Assembly: GCF_000026105.1 (NCBI RefSeq)
Contig: NC_008027.1
Coordinates: 2,928,501 to 2,992,500 of the forward strand
DNA length: 64,000 nucleotides
Origin: Pseudomonas entomophila L48
GTDB lineage: Bacteria > Pseudomonadota > Gammaproteobacteria > Pseudomonadales > Pseudomonadaceae
Direction of reading: 5' to 3'
The notes beneath the pieces were generated by a model that did no database searches, was not told where the DNA came from, and saw only the letters and a list, made by a program, of their open reading frames with translations. Each line of letters begins with the position of its first letter. Within the stretch, counting starts at the first letter, position 1. Shown piece after piece: positions 47,589-54,607 of the stretch. The position numbers and the translations under genes were made by a program.

Positions 47589-49169
47589 TCAGAAAGTCGC
47601 CTGCACACTGAAGTGCACGCGCGAGTCGTTCTTGTCGGTGTTGGGGGCGTCCTTCAAGGGCACGGCCCAGTCGAGGCTGCCGGACAGCCAGTCGTTGAGC
47701 GTGGCGCGGGTGCCCACGCCGACGCTGGCCAGGCTGTAACGATCGTCCTGTTCGGGCAGGGCGTCCTGCAGGCGCAGCTGGGCGCCCTCGGCGAACAGGT
47801 AGAAGCGCCAGTCGCTGATGTAGCTGCCGACATAGCGGCCCAGGGAGGGGGTGCGCAGTTCCTGGGACAGCAGCACGCCGTCGTCGCCGGTGCGCTCGGC
47901 GGCCAGATAGCCGCGCACCGAGGTGGCGCCGCCGGCGGCGAACTGCTCGTTCGACACCAGTGGCCCGGAGGCCAGTTGGAAGGCCAGCTTCGAGGCGCTC
48001 TGCCATTGCCCGGCGAAGTCGAAGGTGTAGCTGGCGTCGCCCTTGAGCGCGGCGAAGCTCGAGTTGGCGCGGTAGCGCTTGTAGTCGAACGCCTGGTCGT
48101 CGCTGTTGTACCCCAGCAGCCCACGGGTGCCGGCCACCAGGCTCAGGCCCAGGCTCAGCTGGTCGTGCTCGGTGAAGCGGTAGCCGTTGTAGCCCAGGGT
48201 GATGGGCGAGTACTTGAGCGGGACCTTGTCGTGGTTGCCGCCCAGGGCGACCTTCTCGTCGAAGTCCTTGAAGTCGATGCCGATCGACAGCGCGTTGGCC
48301 CAGGCGCCGACACCCGGCAGGTTGTAGATCGCGGACACACCGTAGGAGTGGCCCTTGCCCAACACGTTGGTGCCGCCCACGGTGGCCACGTTGCTGTCGG
48401 AGTGGTAGCCGGAGAACTGCAGCGTCCAGCGTTCATTGAGCGGTGCGGCGTAGGAACCGGACCAGACCTGGGCGTTGTCACGGTCCTCGGGCGCGGTGAA
48501 CCAGGTCAACGACACGCTGTGCCCGGCTTGCCAGAGGTTGTTGTAACCAAGGCTGACGACGCTGCGCAGCTTCTCGGTGTCGGCGCTGTGGTCGTTGTTC
48601 AACCCCAGGCTCAGGTTCCAGGGCTGCTTGTCCTCGACCTGCAGGTCGACGTCCATGGTGCCCGGGCGCTGGCCCTCGCGCACCAGTGGCAGCACCTGGC
48701 GCCCCGGCGTTCGGTTGAGGGTAGCCAGTTCGTTCTGCACCTGGGCGAAATCGGGCACCTTGCCCTCCTCCAGCGCCGGCACCTGCTCGCGGATCTCCAC
48801 CGGCGAATAGTGCTTGGCCCCGACCACGCGTACCCGGCCGACCTTGGTCTCGGTGACCTGCAGGTAGACCACCCCGCCCTCGACCTTCTGCTCCGGCAGC
48901 TCGACGAACACCGACTGGTAGCCCCGGGCCTGGTAGCTTTTCTGCAGCGCCTCGCGGGCGCCCTCGAGGTCGGCCAGGGTTCGGTCCGGGCCGAGGTACG
49001 GGTACACCGCCGCCTCGATGGCCTGGGCGTCGAGCACGGTGTTGCCGCGCACCACGTACTCGTTGATCTCGACCCGGCGTTCAGGCTCGTTGGCAAGCGC
49101 CGTGGCGGACAGCAGGCACAGCAGTGCCCCTGCGCCCATGCCGCATCGTTTGAAGAAAAAGTGCTCCAC
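47589..49169 (-). CDS. TpsB-type two-partner secretion transporter (PdtB-like)
   Basis: A 526-residue Omp85-superfamily pore. Signal peptide about 1-26; two POTRA domains (about 30-110, EINEYVVRGNTVLDAQAIEA; 110-190, VGRVRVVGAKHYSPVEI); then a ShlB/FhaC-type barrel with the substrate-interaction motif region FAAGGATSVRGYL. The C-terminal strand ends VHFSVQATF. A GTG start with AGGGGG upstream is used; an ATG 30 bp further in is possible. No TpsA substrate gene is adjacent, which is unusual. Confidence 0.88.
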   Translation of the reverse strand: MEHFFFKRCGMGAGALLCLLSATALANEPERRVEINEYVVRGNTVLDAQAIEAAVYPYLGPDRTLADLEGAREALQKSYQARGYQSVFVELPEQKVEGGVVYLQVTETKVGRVRVVGAKHYSPVEIREQVPALEEGKVPDFAQVQNELATLNRTPGRQVLPLVREGQRPGTMDVDLQVEDKQPWNLSLGLNNDHSADTEKLRSVVSLGYNNLWQAGHSVSLTWFTAPEDRDNAQVWSGSYAAPLNERWTLQFSGYHSDSNVATVGGTNVLGKGHSYGVSAIYNLPGVGAWANALSIGIDFKDFDEKVALGGNHDKVPLKYSPITLGYNGYRFTEHDQLSLGLSLVAGTRGLLGYNSDDQAFDYKRYRANSSFAALKGDASYTFDFAGQWQSASKLAFQLASGPLVSNEQFAAGGATSVRGYLAAERTGDDGVLLSQELRTPSLGRYVGSYISDWRFYLFAEGAQLRLQDALPEQDDRYSLASVGVGTRATLNDWLSGSLDWAVPLKDAPNTDKNDSRVHFSVQATF

Positions 49170-49204
49170 ACCGCCCCCTTGAGCGCCAGGAATTCGTTGG
49201 GTTT

Positions 49205-49822
49205 CTAGTGGTTGTGATCGGGCGTGCCCGGCCCGTGGTGACGGGCCAGCCAGCTGTGCAGCAGGGCCAGATTGAGACTGAATTCCGGCACCGCCTGCAG
49301 GCTGGCGCCGAGCACTTCATCGACCATGCGCTGCAACAGCGACACCGCCATGGCGCTGCTTAGCAGCAGCCCGAGGTCGTGGCTGAACAGGTTGAAGTTC
49401 CACACCCGCGACTTGAGCTCCAGGCCTGCGAACCAGCGGAACAGCAGGTTGTAGTTGAGTTGTTCGTAGAGCTGCTTCTCGCTGGGCACCGAATACAGCA
49501 GTTGCAACAGCAGCACATGCATCAGGGTGTGCGGGGCAATGGTCATGCCCTGCTGCTCGGCCAGCAGCGCCAGCGGCGCCTGGTACTCACCCAGCAGCGT
49601 TTCGATGCGCGGCTTGAGCAGGGCCAGCGAATGCCCCGGCGGCACGCAGCTGGCCACCTCGCGCAGGGCGCCCTGCCAATCTTCCTGGGAGACGATCCAC
49701 ACCCACGGCGCGCCGTAGCGGTACACCGAGACCGGCTGCTTGCGCGCCGCCTCGACGATCTTCGCCAGGCGCTGGTCGAGCTCCTGCATCCCCACTTTGG
49801 TGTAGCGTTCCACAGTTCCCAT
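49205..49822 (-). CDS. PhdA-like protein: prevent-host-death N-terminus joined to a transposase-derived domain
   Basis: A 205-residue protein, first in the TPS/TonB operon. Residues about 10-55 (GMQELDQRLAKIVEAARKQ, then PWVWIVSQEDW) look like a Phd/YefM antitoxin N-terminus. Residues about 95-165 (MHVLLLQLLYSVPSEKQLYE, then NLLFRWFAGLELKSRVWNFN) closely resemble the N-terminal DUF772 region of IS5-type transposases, but no catalytic DDE domain follows. A gene named phdA occupies the same place in the P. aeruginosa pdt locus, from memory. Role unknown. Confidence 0.7.
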   Translation of the reverse strand: MGTVERYTKVGMQELDQRLAKIVEAARKQPVSVYRYGAPWVWIVSQEDWQGALREVASCVPPGHSLALLKPRIETLLGEYQAPLALLAEQQGMTIAPHTLMHVLLLQLLYSVPSEKQLYEQLNYNLLFRWFAGLELKSRVWNFNLFSHDLGLLLSSAMAVSLLQRMVDEVLGASLQAVPEFSLNLALLHSWLARHHGPGTPDHNH

Positions 49823-49980
49823 CGCCCCACTCCCCGCCCGCTCCTACGGTGCATCCGGCCCGTGGGCCAGACGCGTCGTCCGTGTCCATGGCTTTGACGG
49901 AGATGGCGCTTTGCTACCGAACTTTTGTCATGAAAGGTTCATCAGTGAGCGTATTTGGCGGGATTGTTGTGGCGACCATG

Positions 49981-50012
49981 AGATCGAGCGCCGCGCGGGC
50001 GGCGCTCGATCT
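49981..50012. repeat. Perfect 32-bp inverted repeat
   Basis: AGATCGAGCGCCGC and its exact reverse complement are separated by GCGG. GC-rich and stable, but lacking a T-run on either side. It could be a terminator for the lipoprotein gene ending at 50165 or a recombination relic; related GATCGAGCGCCGC sequence also occurs near 38940. Confidence 0.7.
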
Positions 50013-50115
50013 AAAGGGCGAAGCAAGGCCATCGCCGGGCACCTGGCCGCTCTTGCGCGATCAAAAGCCCGACCGTGCCAGGGCCGGGCCTGAAGGAGAC
50101 ATCGGCGGAGGCCGC

Positions 50116-50142
50116 TTCGCCAGCAAGGCTGGCTCCTACAGG
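50116..50142. repeat. Single REP element, GTAGGAGCCAGCCTTGCTGG class
   Basis: TTCGCCAGCAAGGCTGGCTC followed by CTACAGG, 22 bp beyond the stop of the lipoprotein gene; no inverted partner nearby. Confidence 0.75.
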
Positions 50143-50164
50143 TGCGCGGCGTTCTCTCGATACA

Positions 50165-51469
50165 TCATCGTGCAGGCAATGCCCGCACAACCAGGTTGTC
50201 CAGCACCACCTGGCTGTCGTCCTCCTCCGTGTCGACCGTGACGATCACCACTTCCGGGCCATCGATGATGAATTCCTTGGTGCCATAGTGCATGTCGCCA
50301 GGCCCATCCTCGAACAGCTCTTCGTGCTCCTGGGCAATCTCCCGCGTCATGCCGCAATAGCTGTTGCAACCCCACGAAAAGCTCACCAGCCGGCGCCCGG
50401 CCCCCTCAAGGACGAACCGAATCGTCGAGTTTGCCTCCAGGTGCTTGCCCTTGATCCGGCCTTCGCTCGCTTCATGGGGTTTGTCACTCACACCTCGGTT
50501 GTCACGGTTCAATGTGAACTCAACCCCATTCGACTCGACCCTCGCGTACGGCCCCACGGCCAACGCCTCGAAGTCCACGGTCGGGGTGGGCGTCGGTTGG
50601 CCCAACGCCTGGTCCCGCGGCTCATAGCTGAAGACCGCACGCTCACCCCTGTCGCCGGGAAACTTCACCCGCACGACCGGTATCGGCGGGCCGTACTGGT
50701 ACGCATAACGAATCTGATCGAACTGTGCCTTCGCCAAAGCATCCCGCTCGCCTTCGACGTAGAAGAACGAGTGCAAGGGCAGCCGCCCACCCTGCCCCGG
50801 TTCCCAGACACGCAGCAGCACTTCGTTGTTGATGGGCCAGAACGCGTCGGCCAGCCCTCCACGCGCCTGCACCGACTTCTGGAAAGCGCTGGCCGCAGTG
50901 GCGGGCTCAGTGCGCAGGTCCCAACCACATACACGGTAGTTGCTCGCTTCGGGATACCTGTCCAGCCATTGCCGCGCCGATTCCACGCCCAGCGCCTGGC
51001 AGGTGTCGGTGGTGGTTTCATAACCGGCGATCGGGCCACACCCCTGCAAGGTCGGCCGTTGATTGGTGTTGGCATTGATCGGGAAGGTACACAGCACGTC
51101 GAGATCGTCGAGCTTGCCCTCTGGCGCCTCCAGGGGCGGATACAGGATCAGCCCGTTGAGGTTGCCGAAGGGTTTGCCGAACGTGCTGTCGTGGCGTATC
51201 CACGAGAACGCGACGCTGCCTTTTTCAATCTGACCGGCGCTCGGCTCCCAAGGCTGGACACCGGGGTTGCTGGCGGTGGTGCGCAGCGCGACGCCACTGC
51301 AGCGATAGCTGGGGCTGTCCGCGCCTGCGCAATCCTGAACCGAGCTTTCGTACCATCGCCTGAGTTCGAAGGCGGCCAGTTGCCCACGTTGGTCGAGGCT
51401 GAGGTGCGGTGATGGGTACGTGGCACAACCACTGATGACCACCACCAGCAGCAAACACAACTTGTACAT
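50165..51469 (-). CDS. Lipoprotein of unknown function
   Basis: A 434-residue protein with a lipoprotein signal (LLLVVVISGCATYPSPH; Cys about residue 14). No family was recognised. The C-terminal 130 residues are beta-rich (TVDFEALAVGPYARVESNGV, then EVVIVTVDTEEDDSQVVLDN), with a carbohydrate-binding or jelly-roll look. Several cysteines (SSVQDCAG, YRCSGVAL, VLCTFP, QGCGPI, DTCQAL) suggest periplasmic disulfides. It follows csgG on the same strand after 110 bp and could share that transcript. Confidence 0.65.
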   Translation of the reverse strand: MYKLCLLLVVVISGCATYPSPHLSLDQRGQLAAFELRRWYESSVQDCAGADSPSYRCSGVALRTTASNPGVQPWEPSAGQIEKGSVAFSWIRHDSTFGKPFGNLNGLILYPPLEAPEGKLDDLDVLCTFPINANTNQRPTLQGCGPIAGYETTTDTCQALGVESARQWLDRYPEASNYRVCGWDLRTEPATAASAFQKSVQARGGLADAFWPINNEVLLRVWEPGQGGRLPLHSFFYVEGERDALAKAQFDQIRYAYQYGPPIPVVRVKFPGDRGERAVFSYEPRDQALGQPTPTPTVDFEALAVGPYARVESNGVEFTLNRDNRGVSDKPHEASEGRIKGKHLEANSTIRFVLEGAGRRLVSFSWGCNSYCGMTREIAQEHEELFEDGPGDMHYGTKEFIIDGPEVVIVTVDTEEDDSQVVLDNLVVRALPAR

Positions 51470-51579
51470 GGGGATACCCCTGGCATTGAAATGTCGGGGT
51501 ATTTGCCCATACACCCTGCCCAGGCGCCACTGGCAGAAATGACAGGTCCGACGCGAAACCCTGTTGCCGGCAGTACCGC

Positions 51580-52422
51580 CTAGGGTTGCTGATATTGACT
51601 CAGGTACTTGTCCAGCAGCGCCTTGTCCCCTGCCCCGTCCGCCGCCACCTGCCACAGCCGCCGCTCGATGCCCTGGGCCAGCAGGTGCCCCACCGCCGCC
51701 TCGATCGCCGACAGCACGCACAGCTGCGCCGGCTCGTTGGTGGTGTAGCCCACTTCGGCCTCGAGCAGCTTCTTGAACTCGATGAACTTGAACACCCCGG
51801 CGCTGCGCCCGACCGAATAGATGGTCTTGCTGGTCATCACGTTGGCCAGCACCTGCCCGGTGCGCACGTCCACCGCGCGCAGGTTCACGGTCACCTGGTC
51901 GACCCGGTACTCGCGGGATATGTCGATACCCAGGTAGCGGGCGCCCTCGCCGCCGCTGCGCACGTTGGTGTCGTAGGCGATGATGCCGCCTTCGAGCATC
52001 AGGTTGGCGGCCTGCAACGGCGGCAACTCGCCCTGGATGTTCTCGGCCACGTCGGGCTTCTTCTGCGAGGCGCGGATGATCTTGCGCTCGGTCAGCAGGT
52101 TCTGCAGGCCCTCGCGCTCAAGCACCACGAACCAGCCGCTGGCGTTGAGCGCGTCCATCAGCATGCTCGCCGCGCCCTGGGTGACGCTGGTGGAGAACGA
52201 GCTGGCCGGGGTCGGCTTGTACTGCCCGGTCTGGTCGCGGAAGCCGTACACCACGGCCATCAGCCGCCCGCGCGGCCGGGGCATGTTGATCAGGTCGTAG
52301 TAGGTCGAGGCCCGTGGCGTCAGGGTCGGCGTCTCGGCGTCCTGTTCGGCGGGCATCGGTTCGCGCAGGCCGCACCCTTGCAGGGCGGCGAGGATCAGCA
52401 ACGTGCTCAGCAGGCGTTTCAT
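51580..52422 (-). CDS. csgG: CsgG, curli secretion pore lipoprotein
   Basis: A 280-residue outer-membrane lipoprotein (LILAALQGCGLREP; Cys17) of the CsgG family. Recognisable stretches include AVVYGFRDQTGQYKP, FVVLEREGLQNLLTERKIIR and MLEGGIIAYDTNVRSGGEGA, with the strand-forming YRVDQVTVNLRAVDVRTGQV. CsgG assembles the nonameric pore through which unfolded curlin leaves the cell. It is the last core gene of a type II-like secretion operon, not of a csgDEFG operon. Confidence 0.92.
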   Translation of the reverse strand: MKRLLSTLLILAALQGCGLREPMPAEQDAETPTLTPRASTYYDLINMPRPRGRLMAVVYGFRDQTGQYKPTPASSFSTSVTQGAASMLMDALNASGWFVVLEREGLQNLLTERKIIRASQKKPDVAENIQGELPPLQAANLMLEGGIIAYDTNVRSGGEGARYLGIDISREYRVDQVTVNLRAVDVRTGQVLANVMTSKTIYSVGRSAGVFKFIEFKKLLEAEVGYTTNEPAQLCVLSAIEAAVGHLLAQGIERRLWQVAADGAGDKALLDKYLSQYQQP

Positions 52423-52455
52423 GGTGTTCTCTCCCCAGTCATGGTCCCGTCCCTC

Positions 52456-52875
52456 TCAGGGGTTCAGGCCGCTCACGTCGATGATCGAGACTTCCCCCGT
52501 GGCCCGGTCGGTGACCCGGATGCTTAGGGCCCCGGAGTCGTCGAGCACATCGATCAGGAAGGCGTCGGTGGCCATGCTGCCGCCCTGGCCGTTGCCGATG
52601 TTGTCCAGCAACTGCCCCAGCAACCTCGATTCGAGCTGGTTGCTGAAGCGTTCCAGGGCGCTGGTGCCGCTGAACGCCGAGGCGCGGTCCTTGAGGTCCG
52701 GGTCATCGTGGTCGTTCTGCGCCTGGGCGTTGTTGAGCAGCCAGGTGCCGTTCAGCGGGTTGCCGCCGAATGCCGGGTTGACCGGCGTGTACACCAGCTC
52801 CGTGGCCAGGGCCGGGCCGGCGAGGCTGGCAGCCAGCAGGCAGGCGGCGATACGCAGGGGGGTGTGGGTGCTCAT
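52456..52875 (-). CDS. csgF: CsgF, curli nucleation and assembly factor
   Basis: A 139-residue protein with signal peptide (LLAASLAGPALATEL) and the CsgF signature just after cleavage, LVYTPVNPAFGGNPLNGTWL, the segment that plugs into CsgG. The rest is a Gln/Asn-rich linker (NNAQAQNDHDD) and a beta domain ending SIIDVSGLNP. It localises CsgB-seeded polymerisation to the surface. The 3' 33 bp precede csgG; the start overlaps csgE by 4 bp. Confidence 0.93.
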   Translation of the reverse strand: MSTHTPLRIAACLLAASLAGPALATELVYTPVNPAFGGNPLNGTWLLNNAQAQNDHDDPDLKDRASAFSGTSALERFSNQLESRLLGQLLDNIGNGQGGSMATDAFLIDVLDDSGALSIRVTDRATGEVSIIDVSGLNP

Positions 52876-53264
52876 AGCTCGTCCCTCTCCAGGTCGGTGG
52901 TGTCCTGCAGCAGCCGTTGCAGCTTGCGCTGGACGATCTGCTGGCGGACCAGGTCCGCGGCCTCGATGGCCTCGTCGTGCAGTTGCGTGGTGTTGGGCGC
53001 CAGGAAGCGCCGGTACACCACCTCGCGTTCGTACTCCACGGTCACCAGGCTGCCCCAGCGGGCATCCGGGCGTTCGCGCACCACCAGGTTGAAATCCAGC
53101 CGGCTGGTGGCGCGCAGCCGGTCGCTGAAGGCGTAGTAGAAGTCGTGGCCGATGTGCGAGATGGTGTTGTCGACGATGAAGCCCATCATCTCGTCTTCGT
53201 CGCCGGCGTGAGCCTGGCCCTGCAACACCAGGCACAGGCACAGGGCGATGGCCAGGCGGTTCAT
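52872..53264 (-). CDS. csgE: CsgE, periplasmic curli secretion specificity factor
   Basis: A 130-residue protein with signal peptide (LCLCLVLQGQAHAGDED) and the CsgE pattern GFIVDNTISHIGHDFYYAFS, then NLVVRERPDARWGSLVTVEY and LAPNTTQLHDEAI. In E. coli a CsgE nonamer caps CsgG from the periplasm and delivers curlin. The start overlaps the upstream pseudopilin gene by 4 bp, so curli and type II-like genes are translated as one coupled series. Confidence 0.92.
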   Translation of the reverse strand: MNRLAIALCLCLVLQGQAHAGDEDEMMGFIVDNTISHIGHDFYYAFSDRLRATSRLDFNLVVRERPDARWGSLVTVEYEREVVYRRFLAPNTTQLHDEAIEAADLVRQQIVQRKLQRLLQDTTDLERDEL

Positions 53265-53782
53265 GGCGCATCTCCCGGGCCGTTGTGCCGGCGCGCGCCA
53301 CCGGCGCCTTCGGCGAAGGCTTGCTCGGCGACGAACTGCCAGTCGCTGTAGTGCTCCAGCCCCTCGAAACCGCTCCATTGGGCATCGAAGCCACTGCGCT
53401 TGAGCGGCAGCGCATCGGAGCGGCTGTGCACGCCGGTGATGCGGCCGTCGACCGCGCGCAGCAGGCCCCAGTCGCCGCTGCCGGTCAGCGGGTCGGGGTA
53501 CAGCCGGCGAATATGCCGGCGTGGCGTGGGGAAGCGGTTGTCCTCGACCAGCTCGCCCAAGTCCTGCGGGTACTGGGCCAGCCCCGGCGAGGCGTGGTAG
53601 TAGCTGCGCAGGGCCTGGGCGTACTGGCCGCCCACCCACAGCAGCTGACGCTCGTGCTCGCGCTGGGCACTGGTGGCCCACAGCGTGCCGGTGGCGGCCA
53701 GGGCCACGCTGCTGACCGCGATCAGCAGCAGCACGCCCAGGTAGGTGAAACCCGCTTCACCATTCGGCATAGAGGCTGCCAT
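53261..53782 (-). CDS. Type II-like minor pseudopilin without Glu5
   Basis: A 173-residue prepilin-like protein. The short leader MAASMPNGEAG is followed by FTYLGVLLLIAVSSVALAAT, so position +5 of the mature protein is Gly instead of the usual Glu; tip pseudopilins such as GspK also lack Glu5. The globular part is 120 residues (LYPDPLTGSGDWGLLRAVDG). ATG 53782 is chosen for GGGAGG seven bases upstream. It overlaps its neighbours on both sides. Confidence 0.8.
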   Translation of the reverse strand: MAASMPNGEAGFTYLGVLLLIAVSSVALAATGTLWATSAQREHERQLLWVGGQYAQALRSYYHASPGLAQYPQDLGELVEDNRFPTPRRHIRRLYPDPLTGSGDWGLLRAVDGRITGVHSRSDALPLKRSGFDAQWSGFEGLEHYSDWQFVAEQAFAEGAGGARRHNGPGDAP

Positions 53783-54131
53783 CGCGCGCCCTCCCGCTGG
53801 CTCCGCTCTTGATGTCAGCCACGCCGCCCACCACGCCTTCGGGCGGCGGCACCAGCTGCCAGCCATCGCGGCGTTCGCTGATCGGATCGACCGGGGTGTT
53901 GCGCAGGTAGCGTTGCTCCACCAGTTGCTCAAGCGAATCGGGGTAATGCCCGGTGTCGCCGTAGTAGTGGTCCAGGGCTTCGCGCAGCACCGCCAGGCTC
54001 TGGCGCAGGGTGGCCTCGCGGGACGCCTCCAGGCTGTTGAAGTAGCGCGGCAAGGCGATGGTCATCAGGGTCGCGATGATCGCCATCACCACCAGCAGCT
54101 CGATCAGGGTGAAACCTTGGTTGCGTTTCAT
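53757..54131 (-). CDS. GspG-like pseudopilin
   Basis: A 124-residue pseudopilin: leader MKRNQG, then FTLIELLVVMAIIATLMTIA with Glu5, and a GspG-type globular domain (HYYGDTGHYPDSLEQLVEQR, DPISERRDGWQLV). Such proteins form the pseudopilus of type II and MSHA-like systems and need a prepilin peptidase, not found in this window. Upstream gene ends 6 bp away. Confidence 0.87.
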   Translation of the reverse strand: MKRNQGFTLIELLVVMAIIATLMTIALPRYFNSLEASREATLRQSLAVLREALDHYYGDTGHYPDSLEQLVEQRYLRNTPVDPISERRDGWQLVPPPEGVVGGVADIKSGASGRARDGSLYAEW

Positions 54132-54136
54132 CACTG

Positions 54137-54607
54137 TCACCATTGCCCGTAGGGGATGCCGTTCAGGCCTTTGCCCGTGGCCGTGGAATACACGTCGAAC
54201 ACGTCCTCGCCTTCACGCGGGTTGTCGGCGCTGCTGTCGGAGGCGCGCAGCCCCCAGCCCCCCTGGTCGTCGGCCTTGGCCGGGCGCAGCGGGTCGTGGG
54301 GGATGCGCCGCAGGAAGTAGAACCGCGCGCCCTTGGCGCTGCGCACATCGCGCACGCCCTCGACCAGCACCTGCAGGCTCGGCGGGTAGCCGCTGGCGTT
54401 GAGGCGCTTCTCGATGTAGCCGGCATCGAAGGCGCGCTTGTAGGCGTCGATAGCGTCGCGGACCTGGTACAGGGCCTCGCGCAGCTGTTGCTCCTTGCCA
54501 CGGCGCACCACGGTCTCGGTCAGTGGCGCGGCCATGCTGGCAAGCAGGCCCAGCAACGCCAGGGTGAGCACCACCTCGATCAGGCTGAAGCCCTGCTGGC
54601 GTTTCAT
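54137..54607 (-). CDS. GspG/GspH-like pseudopilin
   Basis: A 156-residue pseudopilin: leader MKRQQG, then FSLIEVVLTLALLGLLASMA with Glu5, an amphipathic helix (EALYQVRDAIDAYKRAFDAG) and a globular domain (RRIPHDPLRPAKADDQGGWG). Its ATG overlaps the secretin stop by 4 bp (54604-54607). Confidence 0.86.
   Translation of the reverse strand: MKRQQGFSLIEVVLTLALLGLLASMAAPLTETVVRRGKEQQLREALYQVRDAIDAYKRAFDAGYIEKRLNASGYPPSLQVLVEGVRDVRSAKGARFYFLRRIPHDPLRPAKADDQGGWGLRASDSSADNPREGEDVFDVYSTATGKGLNGIPYGQW

Larger units (their letters stand above)
49823..50164. other. Intergenic region upstream of the PhdA/TPS operon
   Basis: This 342-bp stretch contains no TpsA gene or other credible ORF. It carries AT-richer sequence near 49905-49960 that should include the leftward operon promoter, a perfect 14-bp-arm hairpin (49981-50012) and a single REP (50116-50142). 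Confidence 0.55.

Noticed and set aside
47232..49208. A 658-codon plus-strand open frame opposite the tpsB gene
   Set aside because: Shadow of tpsB and exbB: repetitive Val/Ala/Gln/Gly composition, no ribosome site and no recognisable domain.
49205..49822. Considered as a truncated insertion-sequence transposase
   Set aside because: The gene is intact, starts with a non-transposase domain, has no terminal inverted repeats beside it and sits at the head of an operon.
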